Assembly (NCBI RefSeq): GCF_001420995.1
Contig: NZ_CP012184.1
Location: 3,146,501 to 3,210,500, forward strand
From: Pseudonocardia sp. EC080619-01
Lineage (GTDB): Bacteria > Actinomycetota > Actinomycetes > Mycobacteriales > Pseudonocardiaceae
DNA length: 64,000 nt
Direction: 5' to 3'
The first letter of the stretch is position 1. Each line of letters opens with the position of its first letter. The notes below the pieces were generated by a model. That model was not told where the DNA came from. It ran no database searches and was given only the letters and a program-made list of their open reading frames with translations. The position numbers and the translations under genes were made by a program. Positions 7,662-17,086 of the stretch are shown one piece after another.

Positions 7662-9743
7662 ATGTTCGACACCGTCCTGGTCGCCAACCGCGGCGAGATC
7701 GCCGTCCGGGTCGTCCGCACCCTGCGCGCGCTCGGCGTGCGCAGCGTCGCCGTGTACTCCGACGCCGACTCCTCCGCCCCGCACGTCCGCGCCGCCGACG
7801 AGGCGGTCCGGATCGGGCCCGCCGCGGCCGCCGAGTCCTACCTGTCGATCGAGAACGTGATCGCCGCGGCCCGGGCCACCGGCGCGCAGGCGATCCACCC
7901 CGGCTACGGCTTCCTGTCCGAGAACACCGCGTTCGCCACCGCCTGCGAGCAGGCCGGGATCGCGTTCGTCGGGCCGCCGTCGTCGGCGATCGAGGCGATG
8001 GGCGACAAGATCCGCGCCAAGCAGACCGTCGCCAAGGCCGGGGTGCCGGTCGTGCCCGGCTCCGACGGGGCGGGCCTGTCCGACGACGAGCTCACCGCCG
8101 TCGTCGCCGACATCGGCTACCCGGTCCTGCTCAAGCCGAGCGCCGGCGGGGGCGGCAAGGGCATGCGCGAGGTGCACTCCCCGGAGGGCCTCGCCGACGC
8201 CATCGCCGGGGCCCGGCGCGAGGCCCGCGGCTCGTTCGGCGACGACACCCTGCTCGTCGAGCGCCTGGTCACCACCCCGCGCCACATCGAGATCCAGGTG
8301 ATGGCCGACGCCCACGGCGGCGTCGTCCACCTCGGCGAGCGCGAGTGCTCACTGCAGCGCAGGCACCAGAAGATCATCGAGGAGGCGCCGTCGGCGCTGC
8401 TCACCGACGCGCAGCGTGCCGAGATGGGCCGTGCGGCCTGCGAGGCGGCCCGCGCGGTGGGCTACACCGGCGCCGGGACCGTCGAGTTCATCGTGAGCGG
8501 TGACCGGGCGGCGTCCGATCTCGAGTCCTTCTTCCTGGAGATGAACACCCGGCTGCAGGTCGAGCACCCGGTCACCGAGGAGGTCACCGGCCTGGACCTG
8601 GTCGAGCTCCAGCTGCGGGTCGCCGCCGGGGAGCCGCTGCCGATCGGTCAGGACGACGTCGTGCTGACCGGCCACGCCGTCGAGGCCCGGGTCTACGCCG
8701 AGTCGACCGCGGTGCACGACGGAGCGCTGACCTTCCTCCCGAGCGGCGGGCCGGTGCTCGACTGGAGCCCGGCCGCCGGGGTGCGGGTCGACTCGGGCAT
8801 CGCGACCGGCACGGTCGTCGGCTCGGACTACGACCCGATGCTCGCCAAGGTGATCGCCCACGGCGCCACCCGCGACGAGGCGCTGCGCCGGCTCGACGGC
8901 GCCCTGCGCGACACGGTCCTGCTCGGGCTCGACTCCAACGTGGCGTTCCTGCGGGCACTGCTCGCCGACGACGACGTCCGCGCCGGCCGGCTCGACACCG
9001 GCCTGATCGCGCGGCGCGGGGCGGCGCTGGTGGACACCGGCGTCCCCGAGGACGTGCTCGGCGCGGTCGCCGGGCAGGCGCTGCTGCGGCTGGAGCCGGT
9101 GTCGCCGTCCGAGGCACCGCGGGTCGTCGACCCGTTCGACGTCCCGGGCGGCTGGCGGGTCGGCGAGCCGGCCTGGACCGTGCGGCGGCTGGTCGCCGCC
9201 GGGGCGGACGCCGCCGAGGTGCGGGTCCGCGGCCGCGCCGCCGGGTTCGACCTGGCACTGCCCGGCCGGGACGGCGAGGACGGGGCGACCCCCGCGTCCG
9301 CGACCGGGGCCGCGCCGGTGCACCGCTGCCGCACCGCCGCCGTCGGGCCGGGGGCGGTCGAGCACACCCACGACGGCCGCACCCGCCGCTACGCGGTCGC
9401 CCAGGCGTCCGACGGGGTGCTCTGGATCGGGCGCGACGGCCACGCCTGGGGCGTCCGCGAGCAGGAGCCACTGGAGGCAGCCCGCACCGCCGCCGAGGAC
9501 GACGGCGGCCCGGTCGTCTCGCCGATGCCGGGCACCGTGACCGTCGTCGAGGTCGCCGAGGGCGACACCGTGACCGCCGGCGCGACGCTGGTGGTCGTCG
9601 AGGCCATGAAGATGGAACACGTGCTCACTGCCCCCGTCGACGGGACGGTGCGCGAGCTGAGGGCCCGCCCCGGAGCCACCGTCGCGAAGGACGCGGTGCT
9701 GCTGGTCGTCGAGGCGGCTCCCGAGAAGGAGGAGTCGGCATGA
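7662..9743 (+). CDS. accA1: Acyl-CoA carboxylase alpha subunit (biotin carboxylase plus biotin carrier)
   Basis: A 693-residue protein that carboxylates its own biotin using ATP and bicarbonate and hands the carboxyl group to AccD1. The N-terminal biotin carboxylase begins [20 protein letters not shown] and contains [10 protein letters not shown], the ATP-grasp glycine loop [10 protein letters not shown] and [16 protein letters not shown] less conserved linker follows from about residue 460. The C-terminal biotinyl domain has VVEAMKMEH with the biotinylated lysine at about K650. Start ATG 7662 lies 14 nt after the accD1 stop; GTG 7653 in frame is an alternative. The gene overlaps the next one by 4 bp (ATGA). 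Confidence 0.92.
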   Translation: MFDTVLVANRGEIAVRVVRTLRALGVRSVAVYSDADSSAPHVRAADEAVRIGPAAAAESYLSIENVIAAARATGAQAIHPGYGFLSENTAFATACEQAGIAFVGPPSSAIEAMGDKIRAKQTVAKAGVPVVPGSDGAGLSDDELTAVVADIGYPVLLKPSAGGGGKGMREVHSPEGLADAIAGARREARGSFGDDTLLVERLVTTPRHIEIQVMADAHGGVVHLGERECSLQRRHQKIIEEAPSALLTDAQRAEMGRAACEAARAVGYTGAGTVEFIVSGDRAASDLESFFLEMNTRLQVEHPVTEEVTGLDLVELQLRVAAGEPLPIGQDDVVLTGHAVEARVYAESTAVHDGALTFLPSGGPVLDWSPAAGVRVDSGIATGTVVGSDYDPMLAKVIAHGATRDEALRRLDGALRDTVLLGLDSNVAFLRALLADDDVRAGRLDTGLIARRGAALVDTGVPEDVLGAVAGQALLRLEPVSPSEAPRVVDPFDVPGGWRVGEPAWTVRRLVAAGADAAEVRVRGRAAGFDLALPGRDGEDGATPASATGAAPVHRCRTAAVGPGAVEHTHDGRTRRYAVAQASDGVLWIGRDGHAWGVREQEPLEAARTAAEDDGGPVVSPMPGTVTVVEVAEGDTVTAGATLVVVEAMKMEHVLTAPVDGTVRELRARPGATVAKDAVLLVVEAAPEKEESA

Positions 9744-10900
9744 CCACCGCCACCGGACGGACCTCCGCCGAGGAGTACGAGGCACTGCGGGTCTCGGTCG
9801 AGGAGTTCGCGCGCAGGGAGGTCGCCCCGGTCATCGGGGACCTCTACATCCGCGAGGAGTTCCCGTACGACATCACCGCGAAGATGGGCGCGATGGGCCT
9901 GTTCGGCCTGCCCGTCCCCGAGTCCTACGGCGGCATGGGCGGCGACTACTACGCGCTCTGCCTGGCCCTGGAGGAGCTCGCCCGGGTCGACTCGTCGGTC
10001 TCGATCACCGTCGAGGCCGGTGTCGGGCTCGGTGCCATGCCGATCCTCCGCTTCGGCACCGAGGAGCAGAAGGCCCGCTGGCTGCCCGACCTCGCCGCCG
10101 GGCGGGCACTCGGCGCGTTCGGCCTCACCGAGCCCGGCGGCGGGTCCGACGCCGGTGCCACCCGCACCACCGCCCGTCTCGAGGGCGGCGAGTGGGTGAT
10201 CAACGGGTCGAAGTGCTTCATCACCAACTCCGGCACCGACATCACCTCGGTCGTCACCGTCACCGCCGTGACCGGCGAGAAGCCCGACGGCGGCAAGGAG
10301 ATCTCGGCGATCCTCGTCCCCGCCGGGACGCCCGGGTTCACCGTCGGCGGGAAGTACTCCAAGGTCGGCTGGAACTGCTCGGACACCCGCGAGCTGTTCT
10401 TCGACGACGTCCGCGTCCCCGAGGCGAACCTGCTCGGGGAGCGCGGCCGCGGCTACGCCCAGTTCCTGTCCATCCTGGACGAGGGCCGGGTCGCGATCGC
10501 CGCGCTCTCGGTCGGGCTGGCCCAGGGCTGCGTCGACGAGTCGGTGCGCTACGCCGGTGAGCGGGAGGCGTTCGGCCGGACGATCGGTGGCTACCAGGCG
10601 ATCCAGTTCAAGATCGCCGAGATGGAGGCCCGGGTGCACACCGCCCGGCTCGCGTGGCAGCACGCCGCCCGGCTCCTCGTCGACGGGGAGCCGTTCAAGA
10701 AGGAGGCGGCGATCGCGAAGCTCGTCGCCTCGAACGCGGCGATGGACAACGCCCGCGACGCCACGCAGGTCTTCGGCGGCTACGGCTTCATGAACGAGTA
10801 CCCCGTCGGCCGCTTCTACCGCGACGCGAAGATCCTGGAGATAGGCGAAGGCACCTCCGAGGTCCAGAAACTCCTGATAGCCCGCCACCTGGGCCTGTAG
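9740..10900 (+). CDS. Acyl-CoA dehydrogenase (branched-chain type, FadE19-like)
   Basis: A 386-residue FAD enzyme that introduces the alpha-beta double bond into an acyl-CoA. It shows [18 protein letters not shown] and [11 protein letters not shown] (flavin and substrate loops), [25 protein letters not shown], and the C-terminal [17 protein letters not shown] with a glutamate at 370. Its place after accD1-accA1 suggests isovaleryl- or 2-methylbutyryl-CoA as substrate. Classical isovaleryl-CoA dehydrogenases lack glutamate here and use another helix, so short or branched acyl-CoA specificity should stay open. The start overlaps accA1 (ATGA). The last codons include two ATA and an AAA, rare in this genome. 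Confidence 0.9.
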   Translation: MTTATGRTSAEEYEALRVSVEEFARREVAPVIGDLYIREEFPYDITAKMGAMGLFGLPVPESYGGMGGDYYALCLALEELARVDSSVSITVEAGVGLGAMPILRFGTEEQKARWLPDLAAGRALGAFGLTEPGGGSDAGATRTTARLEGGEWVINGSKCFITNSGTDITSVVTVTAVTGEKPDGGKEISAILVPAGTPGFTVGGKYSKVGWNCSDTRELFFDDVRVPEANLLGERGRGYAQFLSILDEGRVAIAALSVGLAQGCVDESVRYAGEREAFGRTIGGYQAIQFKIAEMEARVHTARLAWQHAARLLVDGEPFKKEAAIAKLVASNAAMDNARDATQVFGGYGFMNEYPVGRFYRDAKILEIGEGTSEVQKLLIARHLGL

Positions 10901-10907
10901 CGCAGAC

Positions 10908-10965
10908 GCTCACGGGTTCCGTCGGCGCTCGCCCGATCGCGTGAGCACCGGCGGAACCGGTGAGC
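10908..10965 (+). terminator. Hairpin after the acyl-CoA operon
   Basis: GCTCACGGGTTCCG (10908-10921) pairs with CGGAACCGGTGAGC (10952-10965) with one mismatch, around a 30-nt loop. It starts 8 nt after the dehydrogenase stop codon, so it is a plausible operon terminator without a T-run. Confidence 0.5.
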
Positions 10966-11061
10966 GGGGCGGGGTTCGTTCGGTGGGTGAACGACATTCC
11001 CGGGGGCCGGGTGATGACTGTGATGGGGTGCGGGGCGCGCTGCGCGGGTAGACCGGTACCC

Positions 11062-12081
11062 ATGGGTAACGACCTCAACCACCAGGTACGCCTCGCCGCC
11101 CGCCCGACCGGGCTCCCCGGCCCCGAGGTGTGGGAGCACACCTCCGAGCCGGTCCCGGAGCCCGGCGAGGGGCGGTTCGTCGTCCGCGTCAGCCACGTCT
11201 CCCTGGACCCGGCGATGCGCGGCTGGATGAACGAGGGGAAGTCCTACGCCCCGCCGGTCGGGATCGGCTCCGTCATGCGGGCGCTGGGCCTCGGCGAGGT
11301 CGTGGCGTCGAACCACCCGGGGTTCGCCGTCGGCGACACCGTCACCGGCGTGCTCGGCGTGCAGGACTACGTCGAGACCGACGGCTCCGGCCTGCAGAAG
11401 GTGCGGCCCACCGCCGAGGTCCCGCCGGAGCGCTACCTCGCGCTGCTCGGGATGACCGGCATGACCGCCTGGTTCGGGCTCTTCGACGTCGGTGCGCTGA
11501 ACGAGGGGGAGACCGTCGTCGTCTCCGGTGCCGCGGGCGCGGTCGGCAGCGTCGTGGGGCAGCTCGCGAAGATCCGGGGTGCCCGGGTGGTCGGCATCGC
11601 CGGCGGGCCGGAGAAGTGTTCCTGGGTCACCGGCGAGCTCGGCTTCGACGCCGCGATCGACTACCGCACCGAGAACGTGTCGCAGCGGCTGCGCGAGCTC
11701 GCCCCCGACGGCGTCGACGTCTACTTCGACAACGTCGGCGGGGAGATCCTCGACGCCGTGCTCGGCAGGCTCGCGATGCACGCCCGCGTCGTCATCTGCG
11801 GCGCCATCAGCCAGTACAACTCCGACAGCGGCATGCAGGGCCCGCGCAACTACATGAACCTGCTCGTGTACCGGGCCCGGATGGAGGGCTTCCTGGTCGG
11901 CGACTACGTCGACCGGTGGGGCGAGGCCGGCACCGAGCTCGCCGGGTGGCTGGCCGAGGGCCGCATCCACAGCCGGGAGGACGTCGTCGACGGCACCGTG
12001 GACGACTTCCCCGAGGTCCTGCTGCGCCTGTTCCGCGGCGAGAACACCGGCAAGCTGGTGCTGCGCCTGCGCCGGGACTGA
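11062..12081 (+). CDS. Zinc-independent MDR NADP-dependent oxidoreductase (CurA/prostaglandin reductase family)
   Basis: A 339-residue medium-chain reductase without zinc-binding cysteines. Members reduce the double bond of alpha,beta-unsaturated aldehydes and ketones with NADPH. Visible are SHVSLDPAMRGWMNE near the N-terminus, the cofactor loop SGAAGAVGSVVGQLAK, and DVYFDNVGGEILDAVL with CGAISQYN, typical of the leukotriene B4 dehydrogenase/CurA group. ATG 11062 was chosen; the frame is open to 10960 but the extension lacks family similarity and overlaps the upstream hairpin. It appears monocistronic. The natural substrate is unknown; detoxification of reactive enals is a common role. Confidence 0.88.
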   Translation: MGNDLNHQVRLAARPTGLPGPEVWEHTSEPVPEPGEGRFVVRVSHVSLDPAMRGWMNEGKSYAPPVGIGSVMRALGLGEVVASNHPGFAVGDTVTGVLGVQDYVETDGSGLQKVRPTAEVPPERYLALLGMTGMTAWFGLFDVGALNEGETVVVSGAAGAVGSVVGQLAKIRGARVVGIAGGPEKCSWVTGELGFDAAIDYRTENVSQRLRELAPDGVDVYFDNVGGEILDAVLGRLAMHARVVICGAISQYNSDSGMQGPRNYMNLLVYRARMEGFLVGDYVDRWGEAGTELAGWLAEGRIHSREDVVDGTVDDFPEVLLRLFRGENTGKLVLRLRRD

Positions 12082-12126
12082 ACCCCGCCACCGGGGTGCG
12101 GCGCGCGGGCCGGGCACGATGACGGG

Positions 12127-13590
12127 GTGCGCCTCGCCCTCGCCCGGACCGCCGTCGTCGTCTCCGGAGCGGCGATCCTCGTCGTCGAGACCCTCGCGAC
12201 GCGGCTGGTGGCCCCCTACGTCGGGCTGACCCTGGAGTCCACCACCGCGGTGATCGGGGTGGCGCTGGCCGGGATCGCCGCCGGCGCCGCGCTCGGCGGG
12301 AAGTGGGCCGACGAGCGCGACCCGGTGGCCGTCGCGGCGCTGATGCTCGTGATCGGCGGGCTCGGCACGCTCGCCGTGCGCCCGATCGTCCGGCTCCTCG
12401 GCCCGCTGCTGGGTGCCGGGCCGTACGCGGCGGTCCTGCTCGTCGCGGCGTCCACACTGGTCTCGGTGACCGCGCTGTCGGCGGTCACCCCGGCCGTCAC
12501 GAAGGCGCGGCTGACGGGTCTCGACCGCTCCGGTGAGGTCGTCGGCGGGCTGTCCGCGGCCGGGACCGTCGGCTCCCTCGCCGGCACCTTCCTGACCGGT
12601 TTCGTGCTGGTGGCGTTGCTTCCGGTGAGCGCGATCCTGCTGGTCACCGCCGCCGCGTGCCTGGTGCTCGGGCTCGTCGTCGCGCCGTGGCGCCGGCGCC
12701 GGGACCTGCTGCGGGGCGGCACGGCGGCGGTCCTGCTCGCCGTCGCGCTCGTCGCCGTCCCGGGCCGGTGCGACGCCGACACCACCTACTACTGCGCGTC
12801 CGTGCAGCCCGACCCGGACGACCCGGCCGGGCGCTACCTGGTGCTCGACGACCTCCGGCACTCCTACGTCCGGCTCGGCGATCCCGCGCACCTGGAGTTC
12901 GCCTACACGAAACGGTTCGCGGCCGCGGTCGACACCGCGTTCCCGCCGGGACGGCCGCTGGACGCCGTGCACGTCGGCGGTGGGGCGCTCACCGTGCCGC
13001 GGTGGCTGGCCGCGACCCGTCCGGGGAGCACCTCGGCCGTGCTGGAGCTCGACCGCGGGGTGGTCGACCTGGGCGTGCGCGAGCTGGACGCCGGTGCGAT
13101 CCCGGCGACGACCGTCCGCACCGGCGACGCCCGGGTGGGGCTCGCCGAGCGACCCGACGACTCGGCCGATGTCGTCGTCGGCGACGCGTTCGGCGCCCGC
13201 TCGGTGCCGTGGCACCTGTCGACCCGCGAGTTCCTCGCCGAGGTGCAGCGGGTGCTGCGTCCCGGCGGGCTCTACGTGCTCAACGTGATCGACCGCGACC
13301 CGCTGGACCTGCTGCGCGCCGCGACGGCGACGGTCGACGGCAGCTTCGGCACGACGATGCTGGTGGCCCGGCCCGACGAGCTCGCACCGGGCGGCGGCGG
13401 GAACGTCGTGGTCGTCGCGTCCGACCGGCCGGTCGACCCGGCGGCGCTGGAGGCCGCGGTCGCCCGCAGCGGCGAGCCCGGCGCGGTGCTCGACCCGGCC
13501 CGCACCGCCGCGTTCACCGCCGGGGCGCCGGTGCTGACCGACGACCGTGCCCCGGTCGACCAGCTCATCACCACCGGCCTGGAGGGCTGA
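12127..13590 (+). CDS. Membrane-anchored spermidine-synthase-like protein
   Basis: A 487-residue protein with two parts. Residues 1-215 hold about six hydrophobic helices (for example AVVVSGAAILVVETLATRLV and AVLLVAASTLVSVTALSAV) with the short MFS-like motif seen in fused transporter/spermidine synthases. Residues 220-487 form a Rossmann methyltransferase-like domain with VHVGGGALTVPRWLA, LELDRGVVDLG and VVGDAFGARSVPWHLSTREF. The domain looks like the aminopropyltransferase fold, but I cannot confirm polyamine synthase catalytic residues. GTG 12127 is the start. The function in actinobacteria is unproven. Confidence 0.8.
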   Translation: MRLALARTAVVVSGAAILVVETLATRLVAPYVGLTLESTTAVIGVALAGIAAGAALGGKWADERDPVAVAALMLVIGGLGTLAVRPIVRLLGPLLGAGPYAAVLLVAASTLVSVTALSAVTPAVTKARLTGLDRSGEVVGGLSAAGTVGSLAGTFLTGFVLVALLPVSAILLVTAAACLVLGLVVAPWRRRRDLLRGGTAAVLLAVALVAVPGRCDADTTYYCASVQPDPDDPAGRYLVLDDLRHSYVRLGDPAHLEFAYTKRFAAAVDTAFPPGRPLDAVHVGGGALTVPRWLAATRPGSTSAVLELDRGVVDLGVRELDAGAIPATTVRTGDARVGLAERPDDSADVVVGDAFGARSVPWHLSTREFLAEVQRVLRPGGLYVLNVIDRDPLDLLRAATATVDGSFGTTMLVARPDELAPGGGGNVVVVASDRPVDPAALEAAVARSGEPGAVLDPARTAAFTAGAPVLTDDRAPVDQLITTGLEG

Positions 13591-13671
13591 GCCCGGTCCC
13601 GGGTGGCCGCGGGCCGGATCACGCTAGGGTCGCGTTCGCCGGAGGCACGTGACTCACGAGGGGAATCCGCT

Positions 13672-14112
13672 GTGGCGACCTGGGAAGACCTGCACTCCTA
13701 CGTGGTGGTGCGGTACGAGATCGTCCGGCAGACCGCCGACGAGCTCCGGTTCCGGCTCCCGACGACCGGGGACCGGACCCAGCTGGTCGTCGTGAAGCGG
13801 ATCCGGGAGACCGCCGCGCGGCCGGGCGTCGAGGTGACCGACGCCGCCGCGGCCGTCGCCGACCCGGACCAGGTGTGGGTGCAGATCGAGTCGCCGGTCG
13901 CCCGGCTCGGCGACGTCGACCTCGCGAAGGCGCTGGAGCTGGCCGGTCCGTCGGTTGTGGGCGGGCTCGCGGCCGAGGAGGGCGTGATCGTGTACCGGCA
14001 CTCGATCCCGCTGGGCCCCGCGGCGCTCGACGGTTTCGAGTTCCCGTTCCGGCAGGTCGTGCACCTGGCCGACGAGCTCGAGCAGGCGCTGACCGGGCGC
14101 GACGAGAACTAG
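13672..14112 (+). CDS. Small conserved actinobacterial protein of unknown function
   Basis: A 146-residue soluble acidic protein with no signal peptide or membrane helix. I chose GTG 13672, preceded by GAGGGGA, over the longer frame from 13603. It alternates predicted strands (YVVVRYEIVRQTADELRFRL, TQLVVVKRIRETA, QVWVQIESPVARL) with helices (LAKALELA, VHLADELEQAL). This layout recalls the YbjN/type III chaperone-like fold, but that is only an impression. It ends 44 bp before the superoxide dismutase gene. No function is assigned. Confidence 0.7.
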   Translation: MATWEDLHSYVVVRYEIVRQTADELRFRLPTTGDRTQLVVVKRIRETAARPGVEVTDAAAAVADPDQVWVQIESPVARLGDVDLAKALELAGPSVVGGLAAEEGVIVYRHSIPLGPAALDGFEFPFRQVVHLADELEQALTGRDEN

Positions 14113-14126
14113 GTCACACTTGACCT
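14111..14126. promoter_or_regulatory. Palindrome upstream of sodA
   Basis: AGGTCA-CACT-TGACCT is a perfect 6-4-6 inverted repeat overlapping the stop codon of the preceding gene and 31 bp before the sodA start. It could be an operator of a metal-responsive regulator controlling sodA. No matching second copy was found in the window. Confidence 0.4.
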
Positions 14127-14156
14127 GAAGCCGGGTAGAGGTCCGAGGCTTCGTTC

Positions 14157-14756
14157 ATGGCTGAGTACACGCTTCCGGACCTGCCCTACGACTACGGCGC
14201 ACTCGCTCCGCACATCGCGCCGGAGATCATGGAGCTGCACCACTCCAAGCACCACAACACCTACGTCCAGGGCCTCAACGCCACCATCGACAAGCTCGCC
14301 GAGGCCCGTTCGACGAACGACTTCGGCGCCGTCGTCGGCCTGGAGAAGACCCTCGCGTTCAACCTCGGCGGGCACGTCAACCACTCCGCCTTCTGGAAGA
14401 ACCTCTCCCCGGACGGCGGCGACAAGCCCACCGGTGACCTCGCCTCCGCGATCGACGACGACTTCGGGTCGTTCGACGCGTTCCAGGCGCACTTCACCGC
14501 CGCCGCCACCACCATCCAGGGCTCCGGCTGGGCCGTCCTGGGCTTCGACCGGCTCGGGCAGAAGCTGCTGATCCACCAGCTCTACGACCAGCAGTCCCAG
14601 CTCCCCGCCGGGCAGACCCCGATCGTGCTGCTCGACATGTGGGAGCACGCGTTCTACCTGCAGTACAAGAACGTGAAGCCGGACTACGTCAAGGCCTGGT
14701 GGAACGTCGTCGACTGGGCGGACGCCGCCGAGCGCTTCGCCGCCGCCCGCGGCTGA
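14157..14756 (+). CDS. sodA: Superoxide dismutase (Fe/Mn family)
   Basis: A 199-residue cytosolic enzyme converting superoxide to oxygen and hydrogen peroxide. All four metal ligands are visible: H28 in [13 protein letters not shown]76 in NHSAFWKNL, and D160 and H164 in [14 protein letters not shown]. Length and sequence are standard for the family. Fe and Mn forms cannot be told apart confidently by eye. The ATG start follows a palindrome at 14111-14126 that may bind a regulator. Confidence 0.96.
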   Translation: MAEYTLPDLPYDYGALAPHIAPEIMELHHSKHHNTYVQGLNATIDKLAEARSTNDFGAVVGLEKTLAFNLGGHVNHSAFWKNLSPDGGDKPTGDLASAIDDDFGSFDAFQAHFTAAATTIQGSGWAVLGFDRLGQKLLIHQLYDQQSQLPAGQTPIVLLDMWEHAFYLQYKNVKPDYVKAWWNVVDWADAAERFAAARG

Positions 14757-14777
14757 CGGGGGGCGGGGCGGCCCGGC

Positions 14778-15566
14778 TCAGGCCGGGTAGCCGGTGCCCC
14801 CGGCGTGCGAGCCGATGGGGGCGAGCTCGGTGACCGTGGGGTGGCCGGCGGCGAGCAGGGCCACGTCGGTGCCGGGCAGCGCCTCGGAGTGGTCCTCCGA
14901 GACGAACGTCCGCAAGCCGCCCGGCCGCACCCCGTCGGGACCGCGTTCCGGCGCCCGGTGCGCCACCCGCACCCGCACCGCGCCGGTCGCACAGAGCGCG
15001 GCCTCCCGCAGCGGCGGCAGCCCGGCCGCCGGGACGTCGGGGACGTTCACCGTCCACGGCGTCCCGGCGGGGCGGGACCGCAGCCGCTCCAGCAGCTCGG
15101 GCAGCAGCCCGGTCACCGTGGCCCAGTTCGGCTCGGCCGGCGTCGACAGGCCGCAGGCCAGCGACAGGGCGATGCCCGACCAGCCGTGCAGCGTCCCGGT
15201 GAGCACCGCCCCGACCGTGCCCGAGTGCAACACCTGGGCGCCGGTGTTCGCGCCGACGTTGATCCCGGACAGCACGACGTCCGGCTCGCGGGCGAACCAG
15301 CCCTGCCCGGCCGCGTGCACGATGTACGCCGGGTCGGCCGCGACCGCCCACGCCTCGATCCCGTCGAGCTGGCCGATGTCGTCGCGGGCGTGCACGGCGG
15401 TGTGGCCGTCGTCGGTGACGGACCGGACGGAGCCGCCCGCACCGCTCGCGTCCGCGGCGGGGGCGGCGACGACGACGTCGTACCCGGCGTCGCGCGCCCC
15501 CCTGGCCAGTGCGTACAGCCCGGGGGAGTCGATGCCGTCGTCGTTCGTGATCAGGGCGAGGGGCAC
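14778..15566 (-). CDS. surE: 5'/3'-nucleotidase SurE
   Basis: A 262-residue metal-dependent phosphatase acting on nucleoside monophosphates and related phosphoesters. The N-terminus LALITNDDGIDSPGL has the metal-binding NDDG, and VLSGINVGANTG matches the second metal-site motif. GTVGAVLTGTLHG and the SVTDDGH region are also typical. The gene is convergent with sodA and divergent from the phosphofructokinase gene. It is assigned from family motifs; the physiological substrate is unknown. Confidence 0.92.
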   Translation of the reverse strand: MPLALITNDDGIDSPGLYALARGARDAGYDVVVAAPAADASGAGGSVRSVTDDGHTAVHARDDIGQLDGIEAWAVAADPAYIVHAAGQGWFAREPDVVLSGINVGANTGAQVLHSGTVGAVLTGTLHGWSGIALSLACGLSTPAEPNWATVTGLLPELLERLRSRPAGTPWTVNVPDVPAAGLPPLREAALCATGAVRVRVAHRAPERGPDGVRPGGLRTFVSEDHSEALPGTDVALLAAGHPTVTELAPIGSHAGGTGYPA

Positions 15567-15700
15567 CGGCCCAGCCTAGGCGCGTCCCGGCCGGGCGAGC
15601 GCGGTCACACCCACCGGGGCCCCGATCGACGGCCCCGTCCCGGTAGGCCACGATTGACCCCGCTACGGGATCGATACACCGACAGGGAGTGGGACAGCGC

Positions 15701-17077
15701 GTGACGACCTGGGAGTACAGCAGCATCACGCCGGGCGACCTGGCGATCGACGCTCTCGGGCCCGCCCGCATCACCTCACCGCTCGCTCCCCTGCTCGACG
15801 CCCGCCGCACCACCGAGCACTACGTCGACGCCGGTGACCGCGTCCTGCTCGACGACACCGCCGCCGGGCTCAAGGCCCGCGGGGTCGACGTCGAGGAGCT
15901 GCCCGGCCTCGAACCGTGCGGCCCGCGCCGGCAGATCTACTTCGACCCGTCCAAGACGCGGGCGGGCATCGTCACCTGCGGTGGCCTGTGCCCCGGCCTC
16001 AACGACGTGATCGCCGGTCTGGTGCGCACGCTGACCTACCACTACGGCGTCCGGCGGGTCGTCGGGTTCCGCAACGGCTACCGCGGCTTCGTCTCCTCCT
16101 ACGGGCACGACGTCGTCGAGCTGACCCCGGAGTCGGTGCGCGACATCCCGGTCGACGGCGGCACCTTCCTCGGCACCTCCCGCGGCCCGCAGGACCCCGA
16201 GGAGATCGTCGACTGCCTCGAGCAGATGCACCTCAACGTGCTGTTCGTGATCGGCGGCGACGGCACGATGCGCGGCGCGATGGAGATCGCCAGGGTGGTG
16301 GCCGAGCGGGGCCTGCGGATCGCCGTCGTCGGCATCCCGAAGACGATCGACAACGACATCCCCTTCATCGACCAGAGCTTCGGCTTCCAGACGGCGTTCT
16401 CCCAGGCCAGCGAGGCCATCCGATCGGTGACGGTGGAGGCGAAGTCGACCCCCGGCGGGGTCGGCCTGGTCAAGCTGATGGGCCGGCACTCCGGCTTCAT
16501 CGCCTGCTACGCGTCGCTGGTCCGGTCCGACGCCGACGCCGTGCTGATCCCGGAGGTCCCGTTCGAGCTCGACGGCGAGACCGGCCTGCTGCACCACCTG
16601 CGACGACGGGTGGAGCAGCGCGGGCACGCCGTCGTCGTCGTGGCGGAGGGGGCGGGGCAGGAGCTGCTGCCGCCGATCGGCCGCACCGACGCCTCCGGCA
16701 ACGCCAAGCTCGCCGACGTCGGGCCGTGGCTGCGGGAGCAGATCAGCGACGCGTTCGCCGACGCCGGGATGGAGACGACCGTCCGCTACGTCGACCCCAG
16801 CTACCTGATCCGCAGCGTGCCGGCGAACCCGTACGACAGCGTCTACACGGTCCGGCTGTCGCAGGCCGCGGTGCACGCGGCGATGTCCGGCCGGACGTCG
16901 ATGGTGGTGGGGCGGGTCCGGCGCCGGTTCGTGCACATCCCGATGGCCCTCGCCGTGAGCCGGCGCAACCAGGTCGACCCGCACGGCGACCTGTGGATGG
17001 CGGTGCTGGAGTCGACCGGGCAGCCGTGGCGGTTCGGGGAGGACTCCGGGGCGCCGACGCGGGCGCCGCACACCTGA
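15701..17077 (+). CDS. ATP-dependent 6-phosphofructokinase (long PfkA-family form)
   Basis: A protein of about 458 residues that phosphorylates fructose 6-phosphate. Core motifs are GIVTCGGLCPGLNDVI, VIGGDGTMRGA (nucleotide binding) and GIPKTIDNDIPF with catalytic PKTIDND. KLMGRHSGFIA binds substrate. An N-terminal extension of about 80 residues precedes the core, as in plant-type and related long bacterial PFKs. The GGDGT motif, rather than GGDDS, favours ATP over pyrophosphate. GTG 15701 has GGGAG upstream; GTG 15689 is the alternative start. Confidence 0.9.
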   Translation: MTTWEYSSITPGDLAIDALGPARITSPLAPLLDARRTTEHYVDAGDRVLLDDTAAGLKARGVDVEELPGLEPCGPRRQIYFDPSKTRAGIVTCGGLCPGLNDVIAGLVRTLTYHYGVRRVVGFRNGYRGFVSSYGHDVVELTPESVRDIPVDGGTFLGTSRGPQDPEEIVDCLEQMHLNVLFVIGGDGTMRGAMEIARVVAERGLRIAVVGIPKTIDNDIPFIDQSFGFQTAFSQASEAIRSVTVEAKSTPGGVGLVKLMGRHSGFIACYASLVRSDADAVLIPEVPFELDGETGLLHHLRRRVEQRGHAVVVVAEGAGQELLPPIGRTDASGNAKLADVGPWLREQISDAFADAGMETTVRYVDPSYLIRSVPANPYDSVYTVRLSQAAVHAAMSGRTSMVVGRVRRRFVHIPMALAVSRRNQVDPHGDLWMAVLESTGQPWRFGEDSGAPTRAPHT

Positions 17078-17086
17078 GCCGCCCGG

